Positions 8,710 to 19,470 of a stretch of DNA of 64,000 nucleotides are shown here, in pieces. The translations under genes and the position numbers were made by a program. The DNA is from Streptococcus hyointestinalis (lineage in GTDB: Bacteria; Bacillota; Bacilli; Lactobacillales; Streptococcaceae): contig NZ_UHFN01000007.1 of the NCBI RefSeq assembly GCF_900459405.1, positions 806,001 to 870,000 of the forward strand, in the 5' to 3' direction. A model generated the notes under the pieces. It worked only from the letters and a program-made list of their open reading frames with translations. It had not been told where the DNA came from and ran no database searches. Each line of letters starts with the position of its first letter. Positions within the stretch are counted from its first letter, which is position 1.

Positions 8710-8718
8710 ATTATAACA
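8710..8718 (-). promoter_or_regulatory. Extended -10 promoter directly before ATG (leaderless candidate)
   Basis: On the minus strand, TGTTATAAT lies 6 nt before the ATG of the lipase-like gene. Transcription from this box would begin at or next to the A of the ATG. Confidence 0.55.
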
Positions 8719-8794
8719 CAACAGTAGAGAGGATAGACCTTTATTTTTTAGCCGTTTGATGATAAAATGAAATCATTACATTAAAGGAAAAACA

Positions 8795-9472
8795 ATGGAA
8801 TTACAATTATCTTATAGACTAGAAACAATAGCGACGCTTGTGCCTGATGGGGCACGTCTTCTAGATGTCGGCAGTGACCATGCTTACCTGCCGATTGCTT
8901 TGATTGAAGCAGAAAAAATCGCCTTTGCCCTAGCGGGTGAGGTGGTCAAGGGACCTTATGAGTCTGCTGTTTCTAACGTTCGTGACTACAAGCTTCAATC
9001 TCAGATTACTGTTCGCCTAGCCAATGGGCTTGAGGCGCTTGAGTCTTCTGACCAGATAGACTGTATCACCATTTGCGGTATGGGTGGGCGCTTGATTGTT
9101 GAGATTTTGGAAAAAGGCAAGGATAAGCTGGCGGATGTTGACTGTTTGATTTTACAGCCCAACAACCGTGAGGATGATGTCCGTGCTTGGCTAGCTGCAA
9201 ATGGCTTTGCCATTGACAAGGAAGTTGTGCTCAAGGACAAAGGGAAATTTTACGAAATCATAAGAGCCCAAAAAGGTGAGATGAGCCTGTCAGATGACGA
9301 ACTCCGCTTTGGTCCCTATCTCATGAAAGAAAGCTCAGCTATTTTCACGGAAAAATGGCAAGTGGAGTGTGCTAAGCTGGAAAAAGCGTTGTCTCGTGTG
9401 CCACTAGATAAAGCTAAAGAGCGAGCGCAACTAATAGAAAAAATCGATAGGATAAAGGAGGTTCTCAAGTGA
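8795..9472 (+). CDS. trmK: tRNA (adenine(22)-N1)-methyltransferase TrmK
   Basis: 225 residues. It methylates A22 in the D-loop of some tRNAs using S-adenosylmethionine. The SAM-binding motif is [17 protein letters not shown] near the N terminus, then [14 protein letters not shown] and the catalytic-loop-like [18 protein letters not shown]-terminal coiled segment completes the family architecture. RBS is AAAGGAAA. A TAAAAT box about 25 nt upstream is a plausible -10. The last 4 nt overlap the GTG start of the Nif3-like gene, and this pair is conserved in Firmicutes. Confidence 0.93.
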   Translation: MELQLSYRLETIATLVPDGARLLDVGSDHAYLPIALIEAEKIAFALAGEVVKGPYESAVSNVRDYKLQSQITVRLANGLEALESSDQIDCITICGMGGRLIVEILEKGKDKLADVDCLILQPNNREDDVRAWLAANGFAIDKEVVLKDKGKFYEIIRAQKGEMSLSDDELRFGPYLMKESSAIFTEKWQVECAKLEKALSRVPLDKAKERAQLIEKIDRIKEVLK

Positions 9473-10257
9473 AAGCCAGTCAAGTAATCAAGCGATACGA
9501 AGCCTACTGCCCACAGGACTTGTCCATGGAGGGCGACATTTCAGGGCTTCAGATAGGAACGCTGGACAAGGACATCAAGACGATCATGGTGGCGCTGGAT
9601 ATTCGTGAGGAGACTGTCGCAGAAGCTATCCAAAAGCAGGTGGACTTGATTATTGTCAAGCATGCACCGATTTTTCGTCCGCTGAAAAATCTAGTTGCCA
9701 GTCCGCAGAATAAAATCTATCTAGATTTGGTCAAGCACGATATTGCTGTCTATGTCAGCCACACTAATATCGACATTGTGCCAGATGGGCTCAATGACTG
9801 GTTCTGTGACCTGCTGGATATAAAGGACACAAGCATTCTCAGCCCCACTAAGGACAGCTTTGGTATTGGGCGTGTGGGGACAGTAGAAGCGCAGGATTTC
9901 CAAAGCTTTGCTAAAAAGGTCAAGCAAGTGTTTAGCCTTGATAGTGTGCGTTTGGTAGCTTATCAGCCCACAACAAAGCTGATTTCTCGTGTTGCCATTT
10001 GCGGTGGTAGCGCTCAGAGTTTTTATAAGGACGCTCTACGTGCGGGGGCGGATGTCTTTATCACAGGAGACATCTACTACCACACAGCGCAGGAAATGTT
10101 GACAGATGGGCTTTTAGCCATTGATCCCGGTCATCATATCGAGGTGCTTTTTGTCAGCAAGGTCGCTGAAAAATTGCGCCAGTGGCAAGTTGAGAACGAT
10201 TGGGACGTGAGCATTGTTGAGAGTACAGCAAACACCAATCCCTTTTTCCACTTGTAA
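9469..10257 (+). CDS. Nif3-like dinuclear metal-center protein (YqfO family)
   Basis: 262 residues with a GTG start behind AAAGGAGG (9454-9461). Metal-ligand regions visible are [10 protein letters not shown] near residue 66, [13 protein letters not shown] and, near the C terminus, [10 protein letters not shown]. The family forms hexamers binding two metal ions; the cellular role is not firmly established. It lacks the long inserted domain of some YqfO proteins. Translationally coupled to trmK (4-nt overlap). Confidence 0.9.
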   Translation: MKASQVIKRYEAYCPQDLSMEGDISGLQIGTLDKDIKTIMVALDIREETVAEAIQKQVDLIIVKHAPIFRPLKNLVASPQNKIYLDLVKHDIAVYVSHTNIDIVPDGLNDWFCDLLDIKDTSILSPTKDSFGIGRVGTVEAQDFQSFAKKVKQVFSLDSVRLVAYQPTTKLISRVAICGGSAQSFYKDALRAGADVFITGDIYYHTAQEMLTDGLLAIDPGHHIEVLFVSKVAEKLRQWQVENDWDVSIVESTANTNPFFHL

Positions 10258-10266
10258 GGAGGTTAT

Positions 10267-11370
10267 ATGCGAGTTGCAGTGATTGGAGCTGGCGCTGTGG
10301 GAGCTAGTGCGGCTTACTATCTCTCAAGGGCAAAAGACGTTGAACTCACCGTTTTTGACGAAGGCCTTGGTCAGGCGACCAAGGCAGCAGCGGGCATTAT
10401 CAGCCCTTGGTTTTCCAAACGTCGCAATAAAGCCTGGTATCGTCTAGCTCGTCTGGGGGCTGATTTTTACCCTCAGCTCTTGTCTGATTTAGAGGAGGAT
10501 GGCATTTCTTCTAACTTTTATCAAAGGACAGGTGTCTTTCTCCTTAAAAAAGACGAAGAAAAGCTAGAAGAGCTTTATCAGCTAGCACTGACAAGGCGTA
10601 AGGAGTCTCCGTTGATTGGTCAGTTGGCTATCCTTGATGAGACAGAAGCTAAGGTGCGTTTCCCAGACTTGGAGGGCTTTTCAAAACTGCTCTACGCTAC
10701 AGGTGGCGCAAGAGTCGATGGGCACTTGCTGACAGAGACGCTCTTAAAAGCAGCAGGCGCACAGGTCGTTGCAAAGAAAGTGACGTTGACACCAGTTGAC
10801 GACGGCTATCTGGTAGACGGGCAGCACTTTGATAAGGTGATACTGGCAACTGGTGCTTGGCTTGCTGAGTGCTTAGAGCCACTTGGCTACACGGTGGATA
10901 TTCGTCCGCAAAAAGGGCAGCTGCGAGACTACTATTTTGAGGATAGAGACACACAGGACTACCCTGTTGTGATGCCAGAAGGAGAGATTGACATCATTCC
11001 TTTTGATAAACACCGTTTAACTTTGGGCGCTAGTCATGAAAATGACAAAGGCTTTGACATAAGCTTTGATAGGGCTGTCTTAGACGATATGGAGAGCAAA
11101 GCGCAGCCTTATTTTTCAAAATGGAAGCAAGCAAAAGAGACACGAGAGCGTGTCGGTATCAGAGCTTACACCAGTGATTTTTCACCATTTTTTGGAGAAG
11201 TACCACACTTAGCACATGTCTATGCAGCAAGCGGCCTAGGCTCAACAGGCTTGACCATAGGACCTTTACTAGGACAGCAGTTGGCTCAGCTTGTCCTAGG
11301 CGAACCATTGCTGTTAGAGAAAAGAGACTATCCTATTGAAAAGTATATCCGCTTACAAGATGAGGGGTGA
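10267..11370 (+). CDS. FAD-dependent oxidoreductase, D-amino-acid/glycine oxidase-like (DadA family)
   Basis: 367 residues. The Rossmann FAD motif VIGAGAVGASAAYYLS is at the N terminus, and the family motif GLGSTGLTIGPLLGQQLA is near the C terminus. A central substrate domain contains RPQKGQLRDYYF. It likely oxidises a small amino acid or amine; the substrate is not deducible. RBS is AAGGAGG. It follows the Nif3-like gene by 9 nt and precedes the rml cluster, an order common in streptococci. Confidence 0.88.
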   Translation: MRVAVIGAGAVGASAAYYLSRAKDVELTVFDEGLGQATKAAAGIISPWFSKRRNKAWYRLARLGADFYPQLLSDLEEDGISSNFYQRTGVFLLKKDEEKLEELYQLALTRRKESPLIGQLAILDETEAKVRFPDLEGFSKLLYATGGARVDGHLLTETLLKAAGAQVVAKKVTLTPVDDGYLVDGQHFDKVILATGAWLAECLEPLGYTVDIRPQKGQLRDYYFEDRDTQDYPVVMPEGEIDIIPFDKHRLTLGASHENDKGFDISFDRAVLDDMESKAQPYFSKWKQAKETRERVGIRAYTSDFSPFFGEVPHLAHVYAASGLGSTGLTIGPLLGQQLAQLVLGEPLLLEKRDYPIEKYIRLQDEG

Positions 11371-11425
11371 CAGTGTCCTTAAAAAATGATAAAATAAAGA
11401 GGACAAACAAGAAAGGAAAAACCGT

Positions 11426-12295
11426 ATGAAAGGTATTATTTTAGCAGGAGGCTCTGGCACTCGTCTCTACCCTTTGACCCGTGCAGCCTCTAAACAGCTC
11501 ATGCCTGTCTATGACAAGCCAATGATTTACTATCCACTGTCTACGCTGATGTTGGCAGGTATCAAGGAGATTTTGATTATTTCAACACCTCAGGATTTAC
11601 CACGTTTTGAGGATCTTCTTGGTGATGGCTCTGAGTTTGGTATTTCGCTGTCTTATGCAGAACAACCTAGCCCAGACGGTTTGGCACAAGCCTTTATTAT
11701 CGGTGAAGAGTTCATCGGAGACGATAGCGTTGCCCTTATCTTAGGAGACAATATCTACCACGGACCAGGGCTTTCAAAAATGCTCCAACGTGCTGAAAGC
11801 AAGGAAAAAGGGGCAACTGTCTTTGGTTATCAAGTCAAAGACCCAGAACGCTTTGGTGTTGTCGAGTTTGATGAGAATATGAATGCCATCTCTATCGAGG
11901 AAAAACCAGAACAACCAAAATCAAACTATGCGGTAACTGGTCTTTATTTCTACGATAACGACGTCGTTGAGATTGCTAAAAATATCAAACCAAGCCCTCG
12001 AGGTGAGCTTGAAATCACAGATGTCAACAAAGCTTACCTAGAGCGTGGCGACTTTTCTGTAGAGTTGATGGGGCGTGGCTTTGCTTGGCTGGATACAGGG
12101 ACACATGAGAGCTTACTCGAAGCTGCTCAGTACATCGAGACGGTACAACGCATGCAAAACGTCCAAGTGGCTAACCTAGAAGAAATCGCCTATCGCATGG
12201 GCTACATCACTAAAGAGCAGGTGCGTGAGTTGGCACAGCCTTTGAAGAAAAATGAATACGGACAATACTTACTTCGCTTGATTGGAGAGGACTAA
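11426..12295 (+). CDS. rmlA: Glucose-1-phosphate thymidylyltransferase
   Basis: 289 residues. It makes dTDP-glucose from dTTP and glucose-1-phosphate, the first step to dTDP-L-rhamnose for rhamnose-rich cell-wall polysaccharide. The nucleotidyltransferase signature [16 protein letters not shown] is at the N terminus; LGDNIYHG and [19 protein letters not shown] follow. RBS is AAGAAAGGAA. A TGATAAAAT box at 11385-11393 could be an extended -10. The stop overlaps the rmlC start by 1 nt. Confidence 0.97.
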   Translation: MKGIILAGGSGTRLYPLTRAASKQLMPVYDKPMIYYPLSTLMLAGIKEILIISTPQDLPRFEDLLGDGSEFGISLSYAEQPSPDGLAQAFIIGEEFIGDDSVALILGDNIYHGPGLSKMLQRAESKEKGATVFGYQVKDPERFGVVEFDENMNAISIEEKPEQPKSNYAVTGLYFYDNDVVEIAKNIKPSPRGELEITDVNKAYLERGDFSVELMGRGFAWLDTGTHESLLEAAQYIETVQRMQNVQVANLEEIAYRMGYITKEQVRELAQPLKKNEYGQYLLRLIGED

Positions 12296-12888
12296 TGACA
12301 GAAGAATTTTTTGGCAAAACACTTGCTGCTAAAAAAGTAGACGCTATTCCTGGCATGTTGGAGTTTGACATCCCTGTTCACGGCGATAACCGTGGCTGGT
12401 TCAAGGAAAATTTCCAAAAGGAAAAAATGGTGCCACTTGGCTTTCCGGAAAGTTTTTTTGCTGAAGGAAAACTACAAAACAATGTCAGTTTTTCACGTAA
12501 AAACGTTTTGCGTGGGCTTCATGCTGAGCCTTGGGATAAGTATATCTCAGTTGCTGATGAAGGTAAGGTTTTAGGAACTTGGGTAGACCTGCGTGAGGGG
12601 GATACTTTTGGAAATACCTACCAAGCTATCATTGACGCTAGCAAGGGGATTTTTGTCCCTCGTGGCGTGGCAAATGGTTTCCAAGTGCTGTCTGACAAGG
12701 TAGCTTACAGCTATTTGGTTAATGACTACTGGGCGCTTGAGCTCAAGCCTAAGTATGCTTTTGTCAACTATGCAGACCCAAGTCTTGACATCAAATGGGA
12801 AAATCTAGAAGAAGCAGAAGTGTCAGAAGCGGACAAAAACCACCCATTGCTAAAAGATGTTAAACCATTGAGAGCAGAAGATTTGTAA
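12295..12888 (+). CDS. rmlC: dTDP-4-dehydrorhamnose 3,5-epimerase
   Basis: 197 residues, a cupin-fold epimerase acting third in dTDP-rhamnose synthesis. Family motifs seen are FKENFQKEKM, NNVSFSRKNVLRGLHAEPW (catalytic His in RGLH) and FVPRGVANGFQVLSD. The gene starts within the rmlA stop (TAATG), so the two are coupled. Confidence 0.95.
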   Translation: MTEEFFGKTLAAKKVDAIPGMLEFDIPVHGDNRGWFKENFQKEKMVPLGFPESFFAEGKLQNNVSFSRKNVLRGLHAEPWDKYISVADEGKVLGTWVDLREGDTFGNTYQAIIDASKGIFVPRGVANGFQVLSDKVAYSYLVNDYWALELKPKYAFVNYADPSLDIKWENLEEAEVSEADKNHPLLKDVKPLRAEDL

Positions 12889-13989
<1,101 letters not shown>

Positions 13990-13990
13990 T

Positions 13991-13998
13991 GAAAAAAT
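13991..13998. repeat. 8-bp target-site duplication, left of the ISL3 element
   Basis: GAAAAAAT, repeated at 15410-15417. ISL3-family elements generate 8-bp duplications. Confidence 0.9.
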
Positions 13999-15409
13999 GG
14001 CTCTTTGTCAACTGTAGTGGGTGATGAAAAGCTATGTGCGAGAGAGAACGATTTTCGTTCTCTCTCTTTGTATGTTCAGAGTGATGAGAATCTTGGTTCT
14101 AAAGTTCTTAAAGTTACGAAATCCAAACGCTTGCCGTTTGATGTCTTTGATAAGCTTGTTAGTGGCTTCCAGTTTGGCATTGGAATAAGGTTGCTTCAGA
14201 GCGTTGGTAATATAAGTTTCGTGCTTTAGAAAAGTCCGAAAAACTCTTGAAAAACTTGCGTTGACAGTACCCAAATTGTCGTGAATGAGTCCAAAGAAAG
14301 CCTTGACACGCTTCTCTTGAAAATGGAAAAGCAAAAGCTGGTAAAGTTCATAGTAATAGCGTAACTCAGGCGAAAAATCCAAGGTTTTCTGGACAATTTC
14401 TCTAGGTGTCAGAGTTTGTCGAAAGGTTCTGGAGTAGAAAGCCTTGTCGGAGAGCTTTCTGCTGTCTTTTTGCAGGATTTTCCAGTGATTTTTCATGGCT
14501 CTGTAAGGCAGAGATGTCTTGTCAAATGCCTTCATGGTGGCAATACGAGTGGTCATCATGGCACGACTAAGGTGTTGCACGATGTGGAAACGGTCAAGGA
14601 CGATTTGAGCTTTTGGAAATAGTTTCCTGATGATGGGAATGTAGGCTCCCGACATGTCTACTGTGACCACTCTGACCTTCTCCCTAGCCTGTCTAGAATA
14701 CTTGTAAAAGTGGTTTTTGATGGTTGTTTGGCGATTGTTTTCAAGAAGAGCAATGATTTTCTTGGTCTTAAAATCTTGCGCAATGAAAGCCAACTTTCCC
14801 TTGTTTCTTGCGAATTCATCCCAGCTCAAGACCTCTGGTAAAGTCTCAAAGTTGTCCTTAAAAGTGAAAGCGTTCAGCTGCCTCTGGACGGTAGAAACAG
14901 AGACGTGGAGGCGTCTTGCGATGTCTGTGTTGGTCTGTTTTTCGATGAGGAGCTGAGTGATTTTCGCCCAGACAGGCTGTGAAATCTGGCAATTTTTCTT
15001 AACCAGACTAGTTTTGGCGACAGAAACCCTACGGCACGCTTTACACTGAAAGCGTCGCTTCTTAAGCTTTAGGACAGTTGCCATGCCTTGCACATCCAAG
15101 ATTGGGATGGTGGCAGGTCTTTGAAAATCGTATTTGATCATCTTTCCCTGACAATGCGGACAGGCTGGAGCGGGGTAATCCAGCTCGGCTCTTATCTCGA
15201 TGTGAGTCTGATGTTTGAGAACAATTGATATTTTGATGTTTAAGTCTTTGATTCCAATGAGTTTTGTGCTATTCTTAATATGTTCCATAAGTACCTCCTA
15301 ATGATGGTTTAGTCGCTTTTCATTATAAGTCTTATGGGACTTTTTTCATACAGATAAAAAGCCCTATAACCTCTGAGGTGGCGTTACCCACTACAGATAT
15401 TATAGAGCC
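13999..15409 (-). mobile_element. ISL3-family insertion sequence (1411 bp, IS1193-like size)
   Basis: The ends are GGCTCT...TGTAGTGGGT on the left and the inverted GGCTCT...TGTAGTGGGT on the right, with mismatches between the two blocks, flanked by perfect 8-bp repeats. Both ends and the duplication are intact, indicating a recent simple insertion. The resemblance to IS1193 rests on length and family only. Confidence 0.93.
14032..15288 (-). CDS. ISL3-family transposase
   Basis: 418 residues. An N-terminal zinc ribbon (CPHC about residues 38-41 and CKAC about 77-80) is followed by a helix-turn-helix (NTDIARRLHVSVSTVQRQL). The DDE core has VVTVDMSGAY, IVLDRFHIVQH and NAKLEATNKLIK, typical of ISL3 transposases. 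Full length, with RBS AGGAGG before the start on the minus strand. Confidence 0.95.
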   Translation of the reverse strand: MEHIKNSTKLIGIKDLNIKISIVLKHQTHIEIRAELDYPAPACPHCQGKMIKYDFQRPATIPILDVQGMATVLKLKKRRFQCKACRRVSVAKTSLVKKNCQISQPVWAKITQLLIEKQTNTDIARRLHVSVSTVQRQLNAFTFKDNFETLPEVLSWDEFARNKGKLAFIAQDFKTKKIIALLENNRQTTIKNHFYKYSRQAREKVRVVTVDMSGAYIPIIRKLFPKAQIVLDRFHIVQHLSRAMMTTRIATMKAFDKTSLPYRAMKNHWKILQKDSRKLSDKAFYSRTFRQTLTPREIVQKTLDFSPELRYYYELYQLLLFHFQEKRVKAFFGLIHDNLGTVNASFSRVFRTFLKHETYITNALKQPYSNAKLEATNKLIKDIKRQAFGFRNFKNFRTKILITLNIQRERTKIVLSRT

Positions 15410-15417
15410 GAAAAAAT
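15410..15417. repeat. 8-bp target-site duplication, right of the ISL3 element
   Basis: GAAAAAAT, identical to 13991-13998. Confidence 0.9.
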
Positions 15418-15442
15418 CTACCATGACTATGGTAGATTTTTT
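15411..15442. terminator. Bidirectional terminator, originally for rmlB and mvaA
   Basis: AAAAAATCTACCAT and ATGGTAGATTTTTT form a perfect hairpin between convergent genes. The ISL3 insertion moved it 1.4 kb away from rmlB. Confidence 0.85.
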
Positions 15443-15444
15443 GT

Positions 15445-16722
15445 TTAGTCAGCCTGCCTTACATGCTCTAGCAGTTGTTTAGCAACAGCTAAGTTCATCG
15501 TGGGCTGTTTGATAAGTTCTTTGACTAGAGGCGCTACTTCGCTTTCTGCGGCGCCAGCTAGAAGCGCTAACGATTTGGCTTGCAGTTTCATGTGACCGGC
15601 TTGGATGCCTGTGCTGGTGAGGGCTTTCAGCGCTGCAAAATTTTGCGCTAAGCCGATAGACGTGATGATAGCAGCCAAGGTCGTAGCTTTTGGCTGTCCT
15701 AGCAAGTCATGTGCTAGTCTTGTGCTAGGATTGAGCCCGATAGAGCCACCTTTGGTGGCAATGGGCGTAGGCAGTGTGAGTGTGCCTTCAAGCATTTTCG
15801 TAGACGAATTGTAACTCCAAGTGGACAGCCCTTGATAGCTGCCTTTACGACTAGCGTAGGTGTGCCCAGCCGCCTCAATAGCCCTCCAGTCATTACCCGT
15901 AGCCAATACAACAGCGTCGATACCGTTAAATATCCCCTTATTGTGGGTGCTGGCTCGGTAAGGGTCGACTTGCGCTAGTTGACTAGCCAGAGCCATTTTG
16001 TGTGCTAACTGTTCAGCTTCATCAGGTTTGCGACTGAGGTAGCGAAGGGGGATCTGGCAGGTGCTAGTCACAAGAGACTGCGTAGCGTAGTTTGAGAGGA
16101 TAGCCATGAGCGACTTGCCACCGCTGAGCGCCTCAAGTGTCGGCACCAGTGCCTCCATCATGGTATTGACCATGTTGGCGCCCATCGCTTCCTTGGTGTC
16201 AACGCTCAGATAAACGATAAGAAAATCGCCTTTTTCCTCCACGATCAGCTCGCAAGCTCCGCCCCCACGCTTGACAATGGACGGATAAGCGCTATTGGCT
16301 AGATTTAGCAGTTCTTCTCTTTTAGCAAGAATAGCTCTTGTCGCTTGCGCTTTATTGTCTACATCATAGAGGGCGACCTGCCCAATCATTTGCCGTTTGT
16401 CTTGATGGGTTTTAAAGCCACCAGAGCGTTTGATAATCTTGCTGGCAAAGCTGGCTGCAGCAACGACAGAGGGCTCCTCAGTGACAAAGGGCACTTGATA
16501 GACCTTGCCATCAACTAAGACATCAGGCACCACGGAAAACGGCAGAGCTTGTCTGGTGACGACATTTTCCACCATCTGGTTGGCAATGTCAAGAGGGAGC
16601 AGTTTTTCCTGCTCCAGAGTCGCTACGCTGTCAGCTGATAAGTCTAGCCTTTCTAAGAAAATCGCCCGCTCTTTTGGTGTTTTCTTGGAAAATCCAGCCC
16701 AGTTAATTGTTTTCTTGTCCAT
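15445..16722 (-). CDS. mvaA: Hydroxymethylglutaryl-CoA reductase (class II)
   Basis: 425 residues from ATG 16722, behind GAGG on the minus strand. It reduces HMG-CoA to mevalonate for isoprenoid precursors (undecaprenyl phosphate, quinones). Family motifs include ASFASKIIKRSGGF, MGANMVNTMMEAL (the E-N-V-I-G-like dimer region) and HNKGIFNGIDAVVLATGNDWRAIEA. The start overlaps the end of mvaS by 20 nt, so the two are translationally coupled in the operon mvaS-mvaA. Confidence 0.95.
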   Translation of the reverse strand: MDKKTINWAGFSKKTPKERAIFLERLDLSADSVATLEQEKLLPLDIANQMVENVVTRQALPFSVVPDVLVDGKVYQVPFVTEEPSVVAAASFASKIIKRSGGFKTHQDKRQMIGQVALYDVDNKAQATRAILAKREELLNLANSAYPSIVKRGGGACELIVEEKGDFLIVYLSVDTKEAMGANMVNTMMEALVPTLEALSGGKSLMAILSNYATQSLVTSTCQIPLRYLSRKPDEAEQLAHKMALASQLAQVDPYRASTHNKGIFNGIDAVVLATGNDWRAIEAAGHTYASRKGSYQGLSTWSYNSSTKMLEGTLTLPTPIATKGGSIGLNPSTRLAHDLLGQPKATTLAAIITSIGLAQNFAALKALTSTGIQAGHMKLQAKSLALLAGAAESEVAPLVKELIKQPTMNLAVAKQLLEHVRQAD

Positions 16723-17887
16723 CTTTTGCCTCGTATATACGCTGATGTCCTTTGATTGCGACAAGTGAAAAATCATTTGTCACATAGTCTGCAAAGCTAG
16801 CATTGCCATCCTCATCAAGCGCATCCTCTTCAAAGAAGATTGTCTCGTAATCAGCAACCGAAATGCTTTGGCGTGACTCAAGCTCTTCTTTGCGGTTGGT
16901 TTTGAGCTGTGATTTGAAACCGTCAACAAGTGTTGCGCTAAAGATTTCAGCCACTGCACCGCTTCCGTAGCTAAAGAGGGCAATGTTCTCCCCAGCTTGC
17001 AAATGTTCGCTATTTTCTAAAAGGGAGAGTAGGCCTAAAAAGAGTGAGCCAGTGTAGATGTTTCCGATTTGACGGCTGTAGGTGATTGAAGCGTCAAAAT
17101 TGGCTTTTAAAGCCTCTTTTTTAGCGTCTGGAAGGCTCTTATCCATGATTTTATTGAAGCCTTTGAGGGCTAGCTTTGGAAAAGGCAGGTGAAAGCAAAA
17201 GGCGCTAAAATCAGCCAAGGTTTTTCCAGAGCGTTTTTGGTACTCTGCCCAAGTGGTTTTGAGCATATCGAGATATTGCTTGGTCGAGTACATGCCGTCC
17301 ACAAAAGGCGTTGTGCTGTAGTTTGGACGCCAAAAGTCCATGATGTCACGGGTCTGTGCGACATTGTCATCATGCAGCTCTAAAAGACGTGGGTTTTGGC
17401 TGATAAGCATAGCGATACTACCTGAACCTTGTGTTGGCTCACCCGGTGTATTGATACCATATTTGGCAATATCTGAGGCAATGACCAGCACTTTTGATTG
17501 TGGGTGTTTTTCCACGTGCAGTTTAGCGTAGTTGAGTGCAGCAGTCGCACTGTAGCAAGCTTCCTTGAGCTCAAGGCTACGAGCAAAAGGTTGAATGCCT
17601 AAAAGGCTGTGAATATAAACGGCAGCTGCCTTACTTTGGTCAATGCTCGATTCCGTTGCGACAAGAACCATGTCAATGCTAGCTTTGTCCTTCTCATCTA
17701 AAATACTGTTTGCAGCGCTGGCTCCTAGAGTGACAATATCCTCTGTGATAGGTGTAATACTCAAAGCGTCAAGAAGCAATCCTTTACTGAATTTTTCAGA
17801 GTCAACCCCACGACTTTGAGCCAAATCTCCCATATCAAGACGATAGCGACCAGTTGCAAAACCGATTTTATCAATTCCGATAGTCAT
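16703..17887 (-). CDS. mvaS: Hydroxymethylglutaryl-CoA synthase
   Basis: 394 residues. It condenses acetyl-CoA with acetoacetyl-CoA in the mevalonate pathway. The catalytic Cys lies in LKEACYSATAALNYA (about residue 110), with a His in FCFHLPFPKLALKG and the glycine-rich GSGAVAEIFS near the C terminus. First gene of mvaS-mvaA, divergent from thyA as in other streptococci. RBS is AAGAAAGGGAA. Confidence 0.95.
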   Translation of the reverse strand: MTIGIDKIGFATGRYRLDMGDLAQSRGVDSEKFSKGLLLDALSITPITEDIVTLGASAANSILDEKDKASIDMVLVATESSIDQSKAAAVYIHSLLGIQPFARSLELKEACYSATAALNYAKLHVEKHPQSKVLVIASDIAKYGINTPGEPTQGSGSIAMLISQNPRLLELHDDNVAQTRDIMDFWRPNYSTTPFVDGMYSTKQYLDMLKTTWAEYQKRSGKTLADFSAFCFHLPFPKLALKGFNKIMDKSLPDAKKEALKANFDASITYSRQIGNIYTGSLFLGLLSLLENSEHLQAGENIALFSYGSGAVAEIFSATLVDGFKSQLKTNRKEELESRQSISVADYETIFFEEDALDEDGNASFADYVTNDFSLVAIKGHQRIYEAKDGQENN

Positions 17888-18042
17888 AGTGTTCCCTTTC
17901 TTACAAGTAATGTTATTATCCCATTCAACATTTTAACATAAAACCGCCTAAAGTCGTACTTTAAAAATGGTAAACTTTTAAGAGAAGTTTTCTAGTGGCT
18001 AGAAGTGCGCTTTTTTGGTAGAATATGCTTTTGGAGGATATC

Positions 18043-18882
18043 ATGACCAAAGCGGATAAGATTTTTAAAAAGAATATACAAAAGATTATGGAAGAGGGTG
18101 TCTTTTCTGAAAATGCCCGTCCTGTCTATCAATCTGGTGGACAAGCCAACTCAAAATACATCACAGGCGCTTTTGCTGAGTATGATTTGAGTAAGGGAGA
18201 ATTTCCCATCACAACACTTCGTCCTATCCCGATAAAAAATGCCATTCGTGAGATTTTTTGGATTTACCAAGACCAGTCAAATAGCCTAGACGTCTTAAAC
18301 GACAAGTACAAGGTCAAATATTGGAACGAGTGGGAAGTGGGAAATACTGGAACCATTGGTCAGCGCTACGGAGCTGTGGTGAAAAAGCACGACATCATCA
18401 GAAAAATCCTCAAACAGCTAGAAGCTAACCCTTGGAACCGTCGTAATGTCATCTCACTCTGGGACTATGAGGCTTTTGAAGAGACCGAAGGGCTTTTGCC
18501 TTGTGCTTTTCAGACCATGTATGATGTGCGCCGTGTGGACGGTGACATTTATCTGGATGCGACCCTAACGCAGCGCTCCAATGACATGTTGGTCTCTCAT
18601 CATATCAATGCTATGCAATATGTCGCCCTTCAAATGATGATTGCTAAGCACTTTGGCTGGAAAGTCGGTAAGTTCTTTTATTTTGTCAATAATCTCCATA
18701 TCTACGACAATCAATTTGAACAAGCAAAAGAGCTGCTTAGACGTGAGCCGAGTGATTGTAAGCCACACTTAGTCTTAAATGTCCCTGATGGTACAGACTT
18801 TTTTGACATCAAGCCAGAAGATTTTGAGCTGGTAGATTATGCGCCAGTCAAGCCACAACTGCATTTTGACTTAGCGATTTAA
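18043..18882 (+). CDS. thyA: Thymidylate synthase
   Basis: 279 residues from ATG 18043, chosen because GGAGG (18032-18036) precedes it. It converts dUMP to dTMP with methylene-tetrahydrofolate. The active-site Cys lies in [11 protein letters not shown], preceded by [10 protein letters not shown] and followed by LTQRSNDM and the dUMP-binding [12 protein letters not shown]. It pairs functionally with the folA that follows, which regenerates tetrahydrofolate. TAGAATATG about 20 nt upstream may be the -10. Confidence 0.97.
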   Translation: MTKADKIFKKNIQKIMEEGVFSENARPVYQSGGQANSKYITGAFAEYDLSKGEFPITTLRPIPIKNAIREIFWIYQDQSNSLDVLNDKYKVKYWNEWEVGNTGTIGQRYGAVVKKHDIIRKILKQLEANPWNRRNVISLWDYEAFEETEGLLPCAFQTMYDVRRVDGDIYLDATLTQRSNDMLVSHHINAMQYVALQMMIAKHFGWKVGKFFYFVNNLHIYDNQFEQAKELLRREPSDCKPHLVLNVPDGTDFFDIKPEDFELVDYAPVKPQLHFDLAI

Positions 18883-18889
18883 AGAAAAG

Positions 18890-18929
18890 AAAGCGTCCAT
18901 CTTTATCTCAGCATTTTTTGACGCTTTTT
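18890..18929 (+). terminator. Terminator after thyA
   Basis: AAAGCGTC and GACGCTTTTT pair across a 22-nt loop. Confidence 0.6.
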
Positions 18930-18961
18930 GTTACAATAATAGAAAGTAAAAAGGAGACAAG

Positions 18962-19468
18962 ATGACACACAATGTAATTGCCCTCTGGGCTGAGGACGAA
19001 AAACACCTCATTGGAGCGTGTGGCAAGCTGCCTTGGTATTTACCAAAAGAGCTCAAGCATTTCAAAGAAACAACGCTAGGCGGGGCGCTACTCATGGGAC
19101 GTGTGACCTTTGAGGGGATGAATAAACGTCCGCTGCCTGGACGTGAGACGCTGGTTTTAACGAGCGATACGACATATACAGCTGAAGGTGTCACCATTGT
19201 CCATAGTGTAGATGAGGCGCTTGCTTGGTTTCACCAGCAGGACAAAACACTCTACATCATAGGTGGGGCTAAGGTTTACGCTTCTTTTGATGGTTATTAT
19301 GACAAGGCTATCAAAACCGTCGTTCATGGTGACTTTACAGGAGACACTTATTTTCCAAACTTGACAAAGAGCTCTTTTGTAAAAATAGCAGAGAGGACCT
19401 TTGATGCGGACGACAAAAACCCTTATGCCTTTACGGTAGAATATTATGACAACAAAGATGTGAGGTAG
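18962..19468 (+). CDS. folA: Dihydrofolate reductase
   Basis: 168 residues. NADPH-dependent reduction of dihydrofolate; the target of trimethoprim. Motifs: ALWAEDEKHLIGACGKLPWYLPKELKHF (shown here as ACGKLPWYLPKELKHF), LLMGRVTFEGM and YIIGGAKVYASF. RBS is AAGGAGA. Followed after 2 nt by a small membrane-protein gene. Confidence 0.96.
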   Translation: MTHNVIALWAEDEKHLIGACGKLPWYLPKELKHFKETTLGGALLMGRVTFEGMNKRPLPGRETLVLTSDTTYTAEGVTIVHSVDEALAWFHQQDKTLYIIGGAKVYASFDGYYDKAIKTVVHGDFTGDTYFPNLTKSSFVKIAERTFDADDKNPYAFTVEYYDNKDVR

Positions 19469-19470
19469 CT

